A program made the position numbers and the translations under genes. Below, piece after piece: positions 26,841 to 35,126 of a stretch of 64,000 nucleotides of DNA. Below the pieces are notes generated by a model. That model saw only the letters and a program-made list of their open reading frames with translations. It searched no databases and was not told where the DNA came from. The stretch is from Flavobacterium aestivum (lineage in GTDB: Bacteria > Bacteroidota > Bacteroidia > Flavobacteriales > Flavobacteriaceae). Every line of letters starts with the position of its first letter. The first letter of the stretch is position 1. The stretch is from NCBI RefSeq assembly GCF_026870175.2, contig NZ_CP113977.2, forward strand, positions 3,162,001-3,226,000, written 5' to 3'.

Positions 26841-27611
26841 ATGATCAAAAGAATAATTGCATCCGTTTTTTTAATACTAACACTGTTGAGTTGTAAAAAC
26901 AACAATGAAAACAACCCTAAAGAAGTAAGTGATAATCAAAACAACGAATCCTTTACAGTAGATTGTGGCTCAGGCTGTGCCATGACTTATAATGAAGTAT
27001 CCCGAAAAAGCAATAAAAGTTTAGTCGAAATAAAATATAAAGTAACACAGTACATTAACGAGAAAATCGAAGATGAATATTTTGAAACCTACATTTTTGA
27101 AGGAGATGAAAATGGAAATTTGAGCAGTATACATCTAAAAAACAACAAGGAAAACATCCTAAATGATAAAAGTTCCCTAATAAGAGATAAAATATTAGAA
27201 ATAGGCAACAAACTATATCATAAAAGAGTATCCAATCAGCCAAAACCTAAAGAAACCGTACTCGTATCTGGCAAAAAACCATATAAAACAATGGCAGTAC
27301 CTTTTGACTTAAAAAATTATACGGACAACTTACCAAACGAAATAGGAAACAGTTATAGTCCAACAGATAAGACTAAAAAATATTTGACTTCAATAGGCTA
27401 TGAAGGTGAGAGTTATAAATGCTTTTTTATCAAAATAGATAATAGCTCAACAGAAATAATTGTTTCCGTTACAAGAGGTGAATCAGAATACTTTCTGTTA
27501 CTTAAAGCTAATAAAGATGCGTTTTTATCGTACAAAGAAATTGGCAGCCTAGGGGGTGAAGAAACAAGATATTTTAAGATAGATGAAAACTACAATGTTG
27601 TTACCTATTGA
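26841..27611 (+). CDS. Lipoprotein, unknown (related to the one at 29097)
   Basis: 256 residues with the lipobox FLILTLLSCKNN. A Cys-containing motif (VDCGSGCAMTYNEVS) comes early in the mature protein. The C-terminal half (MAVPFDLKNYTDNLPNEIG ... LLLKANKDAFLSYKEIGSLG) resembles that of the lipoprotein at 29097 (MVDLPFDFEQKNKLANTDE ... LINVKNEKIISWESIGYAT), so the two probably share a domain. I do not know its function. Confidence 0.68.
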   Translation: MIKRIIASVFLILTLLSCKNNNENNPKEVSDNQNNESFTVDCGSGCAMTYNEVSRKSNKSLVEIKYKVTQYINEKIEDEYFETYIFEGDENGNLSSIHLKNNKENILNDKSSLIRDKILEIGNKLYHKRVSNQPKPKETVLVSGKKPYKTMAVPFDLKNYTDNLPNEIGNSYSPTDKTKKYLTSIGYEGESYKCFFIKIDNSSTEIIVSVTRGESEYFLLLKANKDAFLSYKEIGSLGGEETRYFKIDENYNVVTY

Positions 27612-27656
27612 TGTAAAGAAAGCTCAAACTGATTCTTGGAAATTAAAAAATAGCAA

Positions 27657-28082
27657 ATGAAAAAAGTAAGCAAAAAATTAGCATTCAGTACAATAATAAT
27701 GGTTGTGGTATTATCATTGACCAGCTTTAAAAGCATAAAACTGACTGAAAACAAACCTACAGCAGCTATGCATTATATTACAGATCAGGAAATTACAGGA
27801 GTCTATGTACTGGAATCTTGTGAAAATTCAAGATTTAAGATCAAAATAGAAAAGAAAGCAGGAATCTATTCATTTTTAATCTATGATAAAAGCAAAATAA
27901 TTTCAAAAGGCACGGTTAAAAAACAAAAAACAGATGATGTTGTCTATCTGGCTTTTGGAAAAATGGAGGGAATATACAATGAAAATAAAATCCAAATTCA
28001 GAATTATGGAAATTCAATGAATAGATATGCCCATTTTACACAATGTGACGAAAAGTACTTGTCATTTATAAAATCAGAATAA
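27657..28082 (+). CDS. Small exported protein, unknown
   Basis: 141 residues with a hydrophobic N-terminal signal (KLAFSTIIMVVVLSLTSFKS) and a ~100-residue beta-rich domain (ITGVYVLESCENSRFKIKIEKK, YSFLIYDKSKIISKGTVKK). The strand pattern is that of a small lipocalin- or META-like barrel, which I cannot confirm. It is in the same orientation as its neighbours, with 35-45 nt gaps. Confidence 0.65.
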   Translation: MKKVSKKLAFSTIIMVVVLSLTSFKSIKLTENKPTAAMHYITDQEITGVYVLESCENSRFKIKIEKKAGIYSFLIYDKSKIISKGTVKKQKTDDVVYLAFGKMEGIYNENKIQIQNYGNSMNRYAHFTQCDEKYLSFIKSE

Positions 28083-28116
28083 TGAAATAAGATTCAACTG
28101 AAAACCATTTACTAAA

Positions 28117-29082
28117 ATGAAGAAAAACATCATAATCTACAGCCTTATTTTATTCTTTTTCAGTACAACAATTTACTGTAAAGTAAAGAGTTCAAACAGC
28201 GATAGAAAGGAAACACATCAAGAGGCAATAACCCCAGTAGAAGAAAAAATTAAAGGATATTTTAATAATGATGATCTTGAGGATTATATCATAAGAGATA
28301 ATACACAGCAGGAAAAAAACGTCCTTACAATTTTTCTAAATGACGGGAAGAGTTATGTAAAAAAAGGAATGCTTGAAGTAGTTACTGATGATTTCGAAAC
28401 GATAGAAAATCCGCTTCAGAATTTATTTATCTCAAATCCTAGAAGAGGGGAGATACTGGTAGGAGCATCTTGTTGCGGGTCATTTAAAACAACAGAATCA
28501 AACTACTACAAATTTTATGATGAAATAGACAGCTGGATTCTATATAAAAAAACAAGCGCAACAATCGATTCAGATTTCCTGCCGGTTATAGATGTTGCCT
28601 ATCAGGATTTCTCGTATTCAATAGATGGGAAAAATAGAAAAAATGATGAATTAAGAGCAAGACAGCTTAAATTATTCAAAGAGTATAATGAAGAAAAATT
28701 TAATATCTTGTATAGAGAATATAAAAAGGCAGCTGAAACAAAAACGGTAACCAAAGAAAGTGGCAATCTAAACTTTGACAAACTGGCCGAAATGGTTTAT
28801 AACATTCCTGTAAATGAATCAAATATAAAACAATACAATGACCTCGCTTATTATATAGGCTTTACAGAACATGATAAAGCAGCATCCGTTTTTTTATTAA
28901 AGATTATCATAAAAAAAGAGCCTACCAGAGTAGTGGCCTATTTAAACTTAGCCGATGCGCAATGGGGTATGAAGCAATTTGAAAATGCCAGGGAATCCTA
29001 TAAAAAATACGAATCATTAATGCGGGAAAGTGGCAAAGACACAAAAAGGATTCCATCAAGAGTAAAAGAAAGAATAAAATAA
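28117..29082 (+). CDS. Exported FG-GAP-like/TPR protein
   Basis: 321 residues with a signal peptide (KKNIIIYSLILFFFSTTIYC). The first part (IKGYFNNDDLEDYIIRDN ... LTIFLNDGKSYVKKG) looks like the repeat of proteins that read out FG-GAP/VCBS-type calcium loops. A short Cys pair follows (VGASCCGSF). The C-terminal ~100 residues form one or two TPRs (VVAYLNLADAQWGMKQFENARESYKKYE). Unknown function. It ends 14 nt before the next lipoprotein. Confidence 0.68.
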   Translation: MKKNIIIYSLILFFFSTTIYCKVKSSNSDRKETHQEAITPVEEKIKGYFNNDDLEDYIIRDNTQQEKNVLTIFLNDGKSYVKKGMLEVVTDDFETIENPLQNLFISNPRRGEILVGASCCGSFKTTESNYYKFYDEIDSWILYKKTSATIDSDFLPVIDVAYQDFSYSIDGKNRKNDELRARQLKLFKEYNEEKFNILYREYKKAAETKTVTKESGNLNFDKLAEMVYNIPVNESNIKQYNDLAYYIGFTEHDKAASVFLLKIIIKKEPTRVVAYLNLADAQWGMKQFENARESYKKYESLMRESGKDTKRIPSRVKERIK

Positions 29083-29096
29083 ACAATTTAAAAAAG

Positions 29097-29711
29097 ATGA
29101 AAAAACAGGTTTTTCCAACCGTTGTTTTATTGGTCATTATACTGTTTAGCTGTAAAGACAAAACAAACGATTTAAGTCAGAATAAGTTCCAAGATGATTC
29201 TTTTGTCATCCTTAATAATAGAAAAACAGATTCGGATATTGCCAGTACAGCAACAAAGACGCCTATAGAACAAAACCACATGGTTGATCTGCCTTTTGAT
29301 TTTGAGCAAAAAAACAAACTGGCCAATACAGATGAAGCAAAGTTCGCACAGCGATATCCAACAGTAAAAGGGGAGAAGCTGGAAACAATCAAAAAGTATA
29401 TTTACTCAAACAATGAGGACAATCCCGACGAGGTATTTCAGATTAATAATGGAGGAAAAGATTTCGACACCTATGTATATTGCACCTACGGAGATTCTGA
29501 TTCACAGACATTAATAAATGTAAAAAACGAAAAAATAATTTCATGGGAATCAATTGGTTACGCAACGCCAGAGGATGAAACCTATCAGTCATTTATAATC
29601 AATAAGGATTTACACATAATCATTTATAATATTACCTATACTACCAAATCTAAAAGAGTACTCGAAAAATACTTAATCAATCTGGATGGATCAATTTCTA
29701 AAATGAAATAG
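29097..29711 (+). CDS. Lipoprotein, unknown (related to the one at 26841)
   Basis: 204 residues with the lipobox VVLLVIILFSCKDK, a Ser/Thr/Asn-rich linker and a C-terminal domain resembling that of the lipoprotein at 26841 (a Val/Leu-Pro-Phe-Asp motif, then a strand ending in SWESIGYAT). It is the last gene of the run of exported proteins, followed by 178 non-coding bases. Confidence 0.68.
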   Translation: MKKQVFPTVVLLVIILFSCKDKTNDLSQNKFQDDSFVILNNRKTDSDIASTATKTPIEQNHMVDLPFDFEQKNKLANTDEAKFAQRYPTVKGEKLETIKKYIYSNNEDNPDEVFQINNGGKDFDTYVYCTYGDSDSQTLINVKNEKIISWESIGYATPEDETYQSFIINKDLHIIIYNITYTTKSKRVLEKYLINLDGSISKMK

Positions 29712-29858
29712 AAAACCAGATAAATAGTTCGAGAAAAGTTTCAAATTTATAAAAGCAAAATTATCTTTATATACTTGAAAACAAGCGGTATTGGTCTTGA
29801 TCAAAACTTGCAGTTTTGCATTAAAATCAAAATACTAGGCGTGCATAGTATATTTTAT

Positions 29859-29866
29859 TACATTTG
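29859..29866 (+). promoter_or_regulatory. Candidate -7 box
   Basis: TACATTTG matches the Bacteroidota TAnnTTTG -7 consensus, 24 nt before the start codon of the nitronate-monooxygenase-like gene. I see no TTG at the proper distance upstream. Confidence 0.4.
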
Positions 29867-29889
29867 CCTTAATAAAAAACATTTAAGCA

Positions 29890-30840
29890 ATGACAAAGCC
29901 AACACTAACGACACTTTTAGATATTAAGCACCCATTGATAATGGCGCCAATGTTTCTGGTTTCCAATACAAAAATGGTAATAGAAGGAATGAAATCAGGC
30001 GTTGCGGGTTGCATCCCTGCATTAAATTACCGCACACTAGATGAATTGAGAGCTTCTATCAAAGAACTAAAAGCAGCCAAAGTAGAAGGCGGAAGTTTTG
30101 GTTATAACTTAATTGTAAATAAATCGAATATAAAATACAAAGATCAACTGGCAGTACTGTGCGAGGAAAAAGTTGATTTTATAATCACATCATTAGGATC
30201 ACCAGAGGAAACCATAAAAGAGGCTCATAAGGTTGGCATTAAAGTTTTTTGTGATGTAACAGACTTGGCTTTTGCCAAAAAAGTAGAAAGTTTAGGCGCT
30301 GACGCCTTAATTGCAGTTAACAATCAAGCGGGAGGACATAGGGGATCTCTTCCTGCCAATGAATTGATTAAAGAATTAAATTTAAACACCTCATTACCTG
30401 TTATATCTGCGGGAGGTGTTGGCACTAAACATGAACTTGAAACAATGCTATCCTATGGTGCAGTAGGCGTTTCAGTTGGGAGTCCTTTTATAGCCTCGAT
30501 AGAGTCTGGAGTTTCACAAGAATACAAGCAAGCTTGTGTAGATTATGGTGCCAAAGACATTGTCCTGACCGAAAAAATATCCGGAACACCATGTACCGTT
30601 ATAAATACACCCTATGTAAAGAAAGTGGGAACCCAACAAAGTTGGTTGGAGAAGACTTTAAATAAAAATAAGTCTTTAAAAAAATGGGTAAAAATGGTTC
30701 GATATATCATGGGATCAAATGCGGTTACTAAAGCTGCAACACAAGTTACTTATAAAACCGTTTGGGTTGCAGGACCAACCATTGAAAACACAACCGAAAT
30801 AAACCCTATCTCAAAAATAGTTAATCATTTGTGCGTGTAA
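29890..30840 (+). CDS. NAD(P)H-dependent flavin oxidoreductase / nitronate-monooxygenase-like
   Basis: 316 residues with a TIM-barrel fold of the 2-nitropropane dioxygenase/FabK class. Visible features are the N-terminal HPLIMAPMFLVSNTKMV, FMN-phosphate binding stretches VISAGGVGTKHELETML and GAVGVSVGSPFIAS, and the catalytic-type His ~150 in AVNNQAGGHRGSLP. It should bind FMN and act on alkyl nitronates or a related substrate. FabK enoyl-ACP reductases belong to the same superfamily, so the substrate is open. No partner gene is adjacent. Confidence 0.88.
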   Translation: MTKPTLTTLLDIKHPLIMAPMFLVSNTKMVIEGMKSGVAGCIPALNYRTLDELRASIKELKAAKVEGGSFGYNLIVNKSNIKYKDQLAVLCEEKVDFIITSLGSPEETIKEAHKVGIKVFCDVTDLAFAKKVESLGADALIAVNNQAGGHRGSLPANELIKELNLNTSLPVISAGGVGTKHELETMLSYGAVGVSVGSPFIASIESGVSQEYKQACVDYGAKDIVLTEKISGTPCTVINTPYVKKVGTQQSWLEKTLNKNKSLKKWVKMVRYIMGSNAVTKAATQVTYKTVWVAGPTIENTTEINPISKIVNHLCV

Positions 30841-30944
30841 TTTTTAGCAATCTCATTTAAGACCCTATTTCTTTATAAATGGTTTAATTGAATTTGTAAT
30901 TTTTTTCATTAAGTATTTTATTATTATATTTGGGCTTTGTAAAC

Positions 30945-31072
30945 TAGTCCTGATAGGAGTAAATATGCATTACTTTTTGCTTTGAAAAAGTAAAAAGTAC
31001 TTCGCCAATTTAATAACTATTTTGGTGTTCAGTGAATTGCATATGAAGCGAATAGCAGGAATAGCTCCTAAT
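30945..31072 (+). ncRNA. Pseudoknotted structured RNA (Flavo-1-like)
   Basis: Upstream of fabG, three pairings can be drawn: CCTG (30949-30952) region with CAGGA (31056-31060); TAGGAG (30954-30959) with CTCCTA (31065-31070); and ATATGCA (30963-30969) with TGCATAT (31038-31044). An inner hairpin, TTACTTTTT/AAAAAGTAA (30970-30978/30985-30993), sits inside. The first two cross, so the fold is a pseudoknot. The layout and the ...GGAATAGCTCCTAATAAA end resemble the Flavo-1 RNA motif, which I recall as common in flavobacteria. The name is from memory. Function unknown. Confidence 0.6.
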
Positions 31073-31096
31073 AAAAAAATAAACTAATTTTAGAAT

Positions 31097-31843
31097 ATGA
31101 AATTACTAGAAGGAAAAGTTGCCATTATTACTGGCGCAAGTCGCGGAATTGGAAAAGGTATTGCAGAAATTTTTGCAAAAAATGGCGCGAATGTAGCCTT
31201 TACATACAGTTCATCTGTAGAATCAGCACAAGCTTTAGAAAACGAATTGAATGCTTTGGGAATAAAAGCAAAAGGTTACCAATCTAATGCAGCAGATTTT
31301 AACGAAGCACAAACTTTTGTAGATGCTGTTTTGGCAGATTTTGGTTCAGTAGATGTTTTGATAAATAATGCTGGAATCACTAAGGACAACTTAATGATGC
31401 GTATGTCAGAAGCTGATTTTGACCAAGTTATAGAAGTAAACTTGAAGTCAGTTTTCAACATGACCAAAGCGATTCAAAAAACATTCTTAAAACAACGTTC
31501 AGGTTCTATTATTAATATGAGTTCTGTAGTTGGAGTAAAAGGAAATGCAGGCCAAACTAACTATGCAGCTTCAAAAGCAGGAGTTATTGGTTTTTCAAAA
31601 TCAGTGGCACTGGAATTAGGTTCTCGTAATATTCGTTGTAATGTAATTGCTCCAGGTTTTATTGAAACTGAAATGACTGCTAAATTAAGTGATGATGTAG
31701 TAAAAGGTTGGAGAGATGGAATTCCTTTGAAAAGAGGAGGATCTACAGAAGATGTAGCAAATGCTTGTTTGTTCTTCGCTTCAGACATGAGTGCTTATGT
31801 AACAGGTCAAGTATTAAATGTTTGCGGAGGAATGCTTACTTAA
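31097..31843 (+). CDS. fabG: 3-oxoacyl-ACP reductase FabG
   Basis: 248 residues, a full-length short-chain dehydrogenase. The NADP-binding GASRGIGKG lies at ~12-20, NNAGITKDNLMM in the middle, the catalytic Ser in INMSSVVGVKG, Tyr156 and Lys160 in NYAASKAGVIGFSKS, and the C-terminal FETEMT-like IETEMTAKL and VTGQVLNVCGGM are typical of FabG. It reduces 3-oxoacyl-ACP in fatty-acid elongation. It is a single gene here, with a structured RNA in its upstream region. It could also supply the reductase step missing from the polyketide operon at 53.6-59.2 kb, which is inference. Confidence 0.95.
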   Translation: MKLLEGKVAIITGASRGIGKGIAEIFAKNGANVAFTYSSSVESAQALENELNALGIKAKGYQSNAADFNEAQTFVDAVLADFGSVDVLINNAGITKDNLMMRMSEADFDQVIEVNLKSVFNMTKAIQKTFLKQRSGSIINMSSVVGVKGNAGQTNYAASKAGVIGFSKSVALELGSRNIRCNVIAPGFIETEMTAKLSDDVVKGWRDGIPLKRGGSTEDVANACLFFASDMSAYVTGQVLNVCGGMLT

Positions 31844-31865
31844 TGATTTAATAATTGAATAATTA

Positions 31866-31940
31866 AAAGATTTAATGATTGAAAAATTAAAGGATTGAAG
31901 AAATATACTAATCTTTAAATTTTTCAATCATTAAATCTTT
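31866..31940. repeat. Long AT-rich inverted repeat
   Basis: The left arm (31866-31896) and right arm (31910-31940) are complementary over 31 bases, the first 23 without mismatch (AAAGATTTAATGATTGAAAA...), then with a one-base slip. It may terminate fabG or be a mobile palindrome. Similar words (AATCTTTAAATCTTTCAATT) recur at 57041-57081. Confidence 0.75.
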
Positions 31941-31959
31941 CAATCTTTTAATCAACTAT

Positions 31960-33987
31960 ATGACAACAAACACCATTCTATTACTACTACTTTCTTTATT
32001 AATAGCCGGTGGTTTGTCGTTTTTTCAATATTTATACAAAGTCAAAAACAAATCGAATGTGAATTTGTTTTTGACTTTTTTACGTTTTCTTAGTATTTTT
32101 TCTATTTTGTTGCTCTTGATAAATCCTATTATCACAACCAATAAACTAGAAATTATCAAAACACCATTACCCATAGTGGTAGATAATTCGAGTTCTATTT
32201 CTTTTTTGAATGCAAAAGAAAAAGCGGTAGAATTAGCCAAAAAAATTACTTCGAATGCAGCAATCCAAGAGAAATTCGAAGTACAATCTTTTCTATTTGA
32301 TTCAGATTTTCAACAATCAAATGATTACACTTTCAAAGGAACCCAAACCAATTTAGATTTGGTTGCCAAAAATTTAAAAAGCATAAACAAAAACAAATTA
32401 TATCCAACAGTTCTCATCACAGATGGAAATCAAACCACAGGCAATGATTATGTGTATAGTTTTGATGAAAACAATAAAGTTTACCCATTGGTTTTAGGCG
32501 ATACTATTAAAGTTCTAGATCTAAAAATCAATCAGCTGAATGTTAACAAATATGCTTTTCTTAAGAATAAGTTTCCAGTCGAAGTATTTTTACAATATTC
32601 CGGTAATAAAAATCTAACTACCAATTTTAGCATTATGCAAGGGAATGAGGTAGTGCATAAACAGAGTGTTTCCTTTTCGGCATCAAAGAAAACAGCAATT
32701 GTAAATCTGCTTTTACCAGCCAACAAAGTTGGTTTGCAGATTTATAAAGCTAAAATTGAATCGAAAGAAAACGAGAAAAACACCTTCAATAACATCAAGA
32801 ATTTTGCGGTAGAAGTTATTGACCAGAAAACAACAATCGCAATAGTTTCATCTATAAATCATCCGGATATTGGTGTTTTAAAAAGAGCTATAGAATCTAA
32901 TTTACAGCATAAAGTAATACTAGTTAAGCCAAACGAAGTCAAGTCTTTACAAGATTACAATGTTCTGATATTATATCAACCAAATACGGCCTTCAAATCG
33001 ATTTTTGATGCTAGCAGTAAGGCCAATTTAAATACTTTTATCATAACTGGTACAAGCACCGATTTTTCATTTCTGAACCAACAACAGAATAATTTTATTT
33101 TTAAAATGAGTGGTCAGGAAGAAGATTATTTGGCCAATTTTGATTCTCAGTTTAATCTTTTTGCAGTAGACAATTTAGGATTTGAAAATTTCCCACCACT
33201 GCAAAATGATTTTGGCTCTATAACAACAAATGGAGAAGTCAATATTTTGCTTTCGTCTAAAATCAGAAATATAGATACCAATGCACCTTTATTAGCTTTT
33301 ACGGAAAATAGAGGAAAAAGAACAGCCTATTTATTTGGAGAAAACAGTTGGAAATGGAGTCTACAAAGCCACATTGATAACCAATCTTTTGAGAAATATG
33401 ATGTTTTTATCAATAAGATTATACAATATCTGGCTTCTAATAATGCCAAAAAATCATTGATTGTCAATCACGAAAGCTTTTACAACACTGGAGAAGCCAT
33501 AGAAATAAACGCTCAATATTTCAACAAAAATTATGATTTTGATGAAAAAGCACGTTTGACTATTGCTGTAACTAACACAAAAACAAAACAAACCAAGAAC
33601 TTTGATCTCTTAAAAGGAAATAACACTTATAAAGTAAATCTTGACGGACTTTTGGCTGGTAGCTATAATTTTTCAGTAAAAGAATTGAATTCTAAAACAA
33701 CATATTCAGGGCATTTTGAAATTTTGGATTTTGACATTGAAAAGCAATTCGTCAACGCCAATGTTGAAAAACTGAAACAATTGGCAGTTCAAACCAAAGG
33801 AAAAGATTTTTACCCGAATCAAATAGATGCACTGATAAAAACACTTCTCGAAAACGAGGAATACAAAGCCATCCAAAAAGACGTTGTAACTAAATCTCCT
33901 TTGATTGATTGGAAATGGTTATTGGTTTTGATAGCAGTTTTCCTTTCAACCGAATGGTTCGTCAGAAAGTACAATGGAATGTTGTAA
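31960..33987 (+). CDS. VWA-like membrane protein
   Basis: 675 residues. Two N-terminal transmembrane helices (TILLLLLSLLIAGGLSFFQY and FLTFLRFLSIFSILLLLINP) are followed by a von Willebrand A-like segment (LPIVVDNSSSISFL, VLITDGNQTTGNDYV), beta-sandwich regions, and a glutamine-amidotransferase-like fold (ENRGKRTAYLFGENSWKWSL). One C-terminal TM helix follows (WKWLLVLIAVFLSTEWFVRKY). This is the usual layout of Bacteroidota VWA-domain membrane proteins of unknown role, which are often linked to Bat-type or MoxR systems. No such genes are adjacent here. The typical VWA DxSxS metal site reads DNSSS. Confidence 0.8.
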   Translation: MTTNTILLLLLSLLIAGGLSFFQYLYKVKNKSNVNLFLTFLRFLSIFSILLLLINPIITTNKLEIIKTPLPIVVDNSSSISFLNAKEKAVELAKKITSNAAIQEKFEVQSFLFDSDFQQSNDYTFKGTQTNLDLVAKNLKSINKNKLYPTVLITDGNQTTGNDYVYSFDENNKVYPLVLGDTIKVLDLKINQLNVNKYAFLKNKFPVEVFLQYSGNKNLTTNFSIMQGNEVVHKQSVSFSASKKTAIVNLLLPANKVGLQIYKAKIESKENEKNTFNNIKNFAVEVIDQKTTIAIVSSINHPDIGVLKRAIESNLQHKVILVKPNEVKSLQDYNVLILYQPNTAFKSIFDASSKANLNTFIITGTSTDFSFLNQQQNNFIFKMSGQEEDYLANFDSQFNLFAVDNLGFENFPPLQNDFGSITTNGEVNILLSSKIRNIDTNAPLLAFTENRGKRTAYLFGENSWKWSLQSHIDNQSFEKYDVFINKIIQYLASNNAKKSLIVNHESFYNTGEAIEINAQYFNKNYDFDEKARLTIAVTNTKTKQTKNFDLLKGNNTYKVNLDGLLAGSYNFSVKELNSKTTYSGHFEILDFDIEKQFVNANVEKLKQLAVQTKGKDFYPNQIDALIKTLLENEEYKAIQKDVVTKSPLIDWKWLLVLIAVFLSTEWFVRKYNGML

Positions 33988-34140
33988 GTTTAGATTTTAG
34001 ATTTTAAACTTTAGATTTTAAACTCTAGACTTTAAACTCTAGACTTTAAACTCTAGACTTTAAACTTTTGACTTTAAACTTTTGACTTTAAACTTTTGAC
34101 TTTAAACTTTTGACTTTAGACTTTTGACTTATAACTAATG
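33988..34140. repeat. Tandem 14-bp repeat upstream of the LysR gene
   Basis: About nine to ten tandem copies of a 14-base unit (GACTTTAAACTTTT, with early copies ending in CTCTA and TAGAT variants) fill the space between the VWA-like gene and the LysR gene. The AT-rich array ends ~18 bases before the LysR start codon, so it may affect expression by copy-number change. Confidence 0.85.
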
Positions 34141-34157
34141 GCTAATAAAATACAAAT

Positions 34158-35054
34158 ATGGATTTTAGACTAAAAGTATTTTTCACTGTCGCAACACGAT
34201 TGAGCTTTACCAAAGCGGCATCCGAATTATTCATTACTCAGCCCGCTATTTCCAAGCATATTCAGGAACTGGAAGAAGAATACAAAATCAAGCTTTTTGA
34301 AAGAAACGGATCAAAAATCGCACTGACCAATGCTGGGGAAGTTCTGTTGAAACATACCAAGAACATTTTTGAAATTTACAGGGAAATCGATTTTGACATG
34401 AGCGCACTTATTAATGAACGAAAAGGCTTGTTGCGATTGGGAGCCAGTACCACAATTTCTCAATATATAATTCCACCATTATTAGCTCGTTTTCATCAAA
34501 AATTAGAATCTGTAAAAGTGAGTTTGCTAAACGGAAATACAGAACAAATAGAAAATGCTCTACTAAATAAAGAAATTGAAATTGGAATTGTAGAGGGACA
34601 ATCCAAAAATCAATCGATAAAATACACACAATTCATTAAAGATGAATTGGTTTTGGTTTGCAATTCAAAAAATGCATTAGCTCAAAAAAAAGAAATAACT
34701 CCTACAGATTTTAAATCCTTGCAGTTTGTTATGCGTGAACAAGGATCTGGAACACTTGAAGTTATTGAATATGCATTAAAACCATTTAATCTTAAAATTG
34801 ATCAATTACAGATCGAAATGCAATTAGGCAGCACCGAAAGTATAAAATCGTACCTGATGAATTCTAATTGCGTTGCTTTTATTTCGATACACGCCATTGA
34901 TAAAGAACTTAAAAACAAAGAATTGCAAATTTTAGACATCAAGGATTTAATCATTGAGCGCTATTTTTACATCATCACGTTACAAGGTAAAACAGATTCT
35001 CTTTCCGAGCTATTTATAAAAAACATTTCGAGTCACTATAACTTAAAGTTATAA
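34158..35054 (+). CDS. LysR-family transcriptional regulator
   Basis: 298 residues. The N-terminal winged helix-turn-helix is clear (FFTVATRLSFTKAASELFITQPAISKHIQELEEE...LFERNGSKIALTNAG). The C-terminal effector-binding domain spans ~90-295 (RLGASTTISQYIIPPLLARFH, EIGIVEGQ, MREQGSGT). This resembles the CysL/YeiE-type branch. The gene lies 72 nt before a YeiH-type transporter on the same strand, a common pairing in which the LysR protein controls the exporter. The effector is unknown. A tandem 14-bp repeat lies in its leader. Confidence 0.92.
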   Translation: MDFRLKVFFTVATRLSFTKAASELFITQPAISKHIQELEEEYKIKLFERNGSKIALTNAGEVLLKHTKNIFEIYREIDFDMSALINERKGLLRLGASTTISQYIIPPLLARFHQKLESVKVSLLNGNTEQIENALLNKEIEIGIVEGQSKNQSIKYTQFIKDELVLVCNSKNALAQKKEITPTDFKSLQFVMREQGSGTLEVIEYALKPFNLKIDQLQIEMQLGSTESIKSYLMNSNCVAFISIHAIDKELKNKELQILDIKDLIIERYFYIITLQGKTDSLSELFIKNISSHYNLKL

Positions 35055-35126
35055 TGTATTATATTTTACGATTAGTAATGATTGAGTTTAATACTGATCT
35101 TTGTGGTGTTAAAATAAGCGTTACAA

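Noticed and set aside
33988..34140. CRISPR array
   Set aside because: The units are 14 bases and directly adjacent, with no unique spacers and no cas genes nearby.
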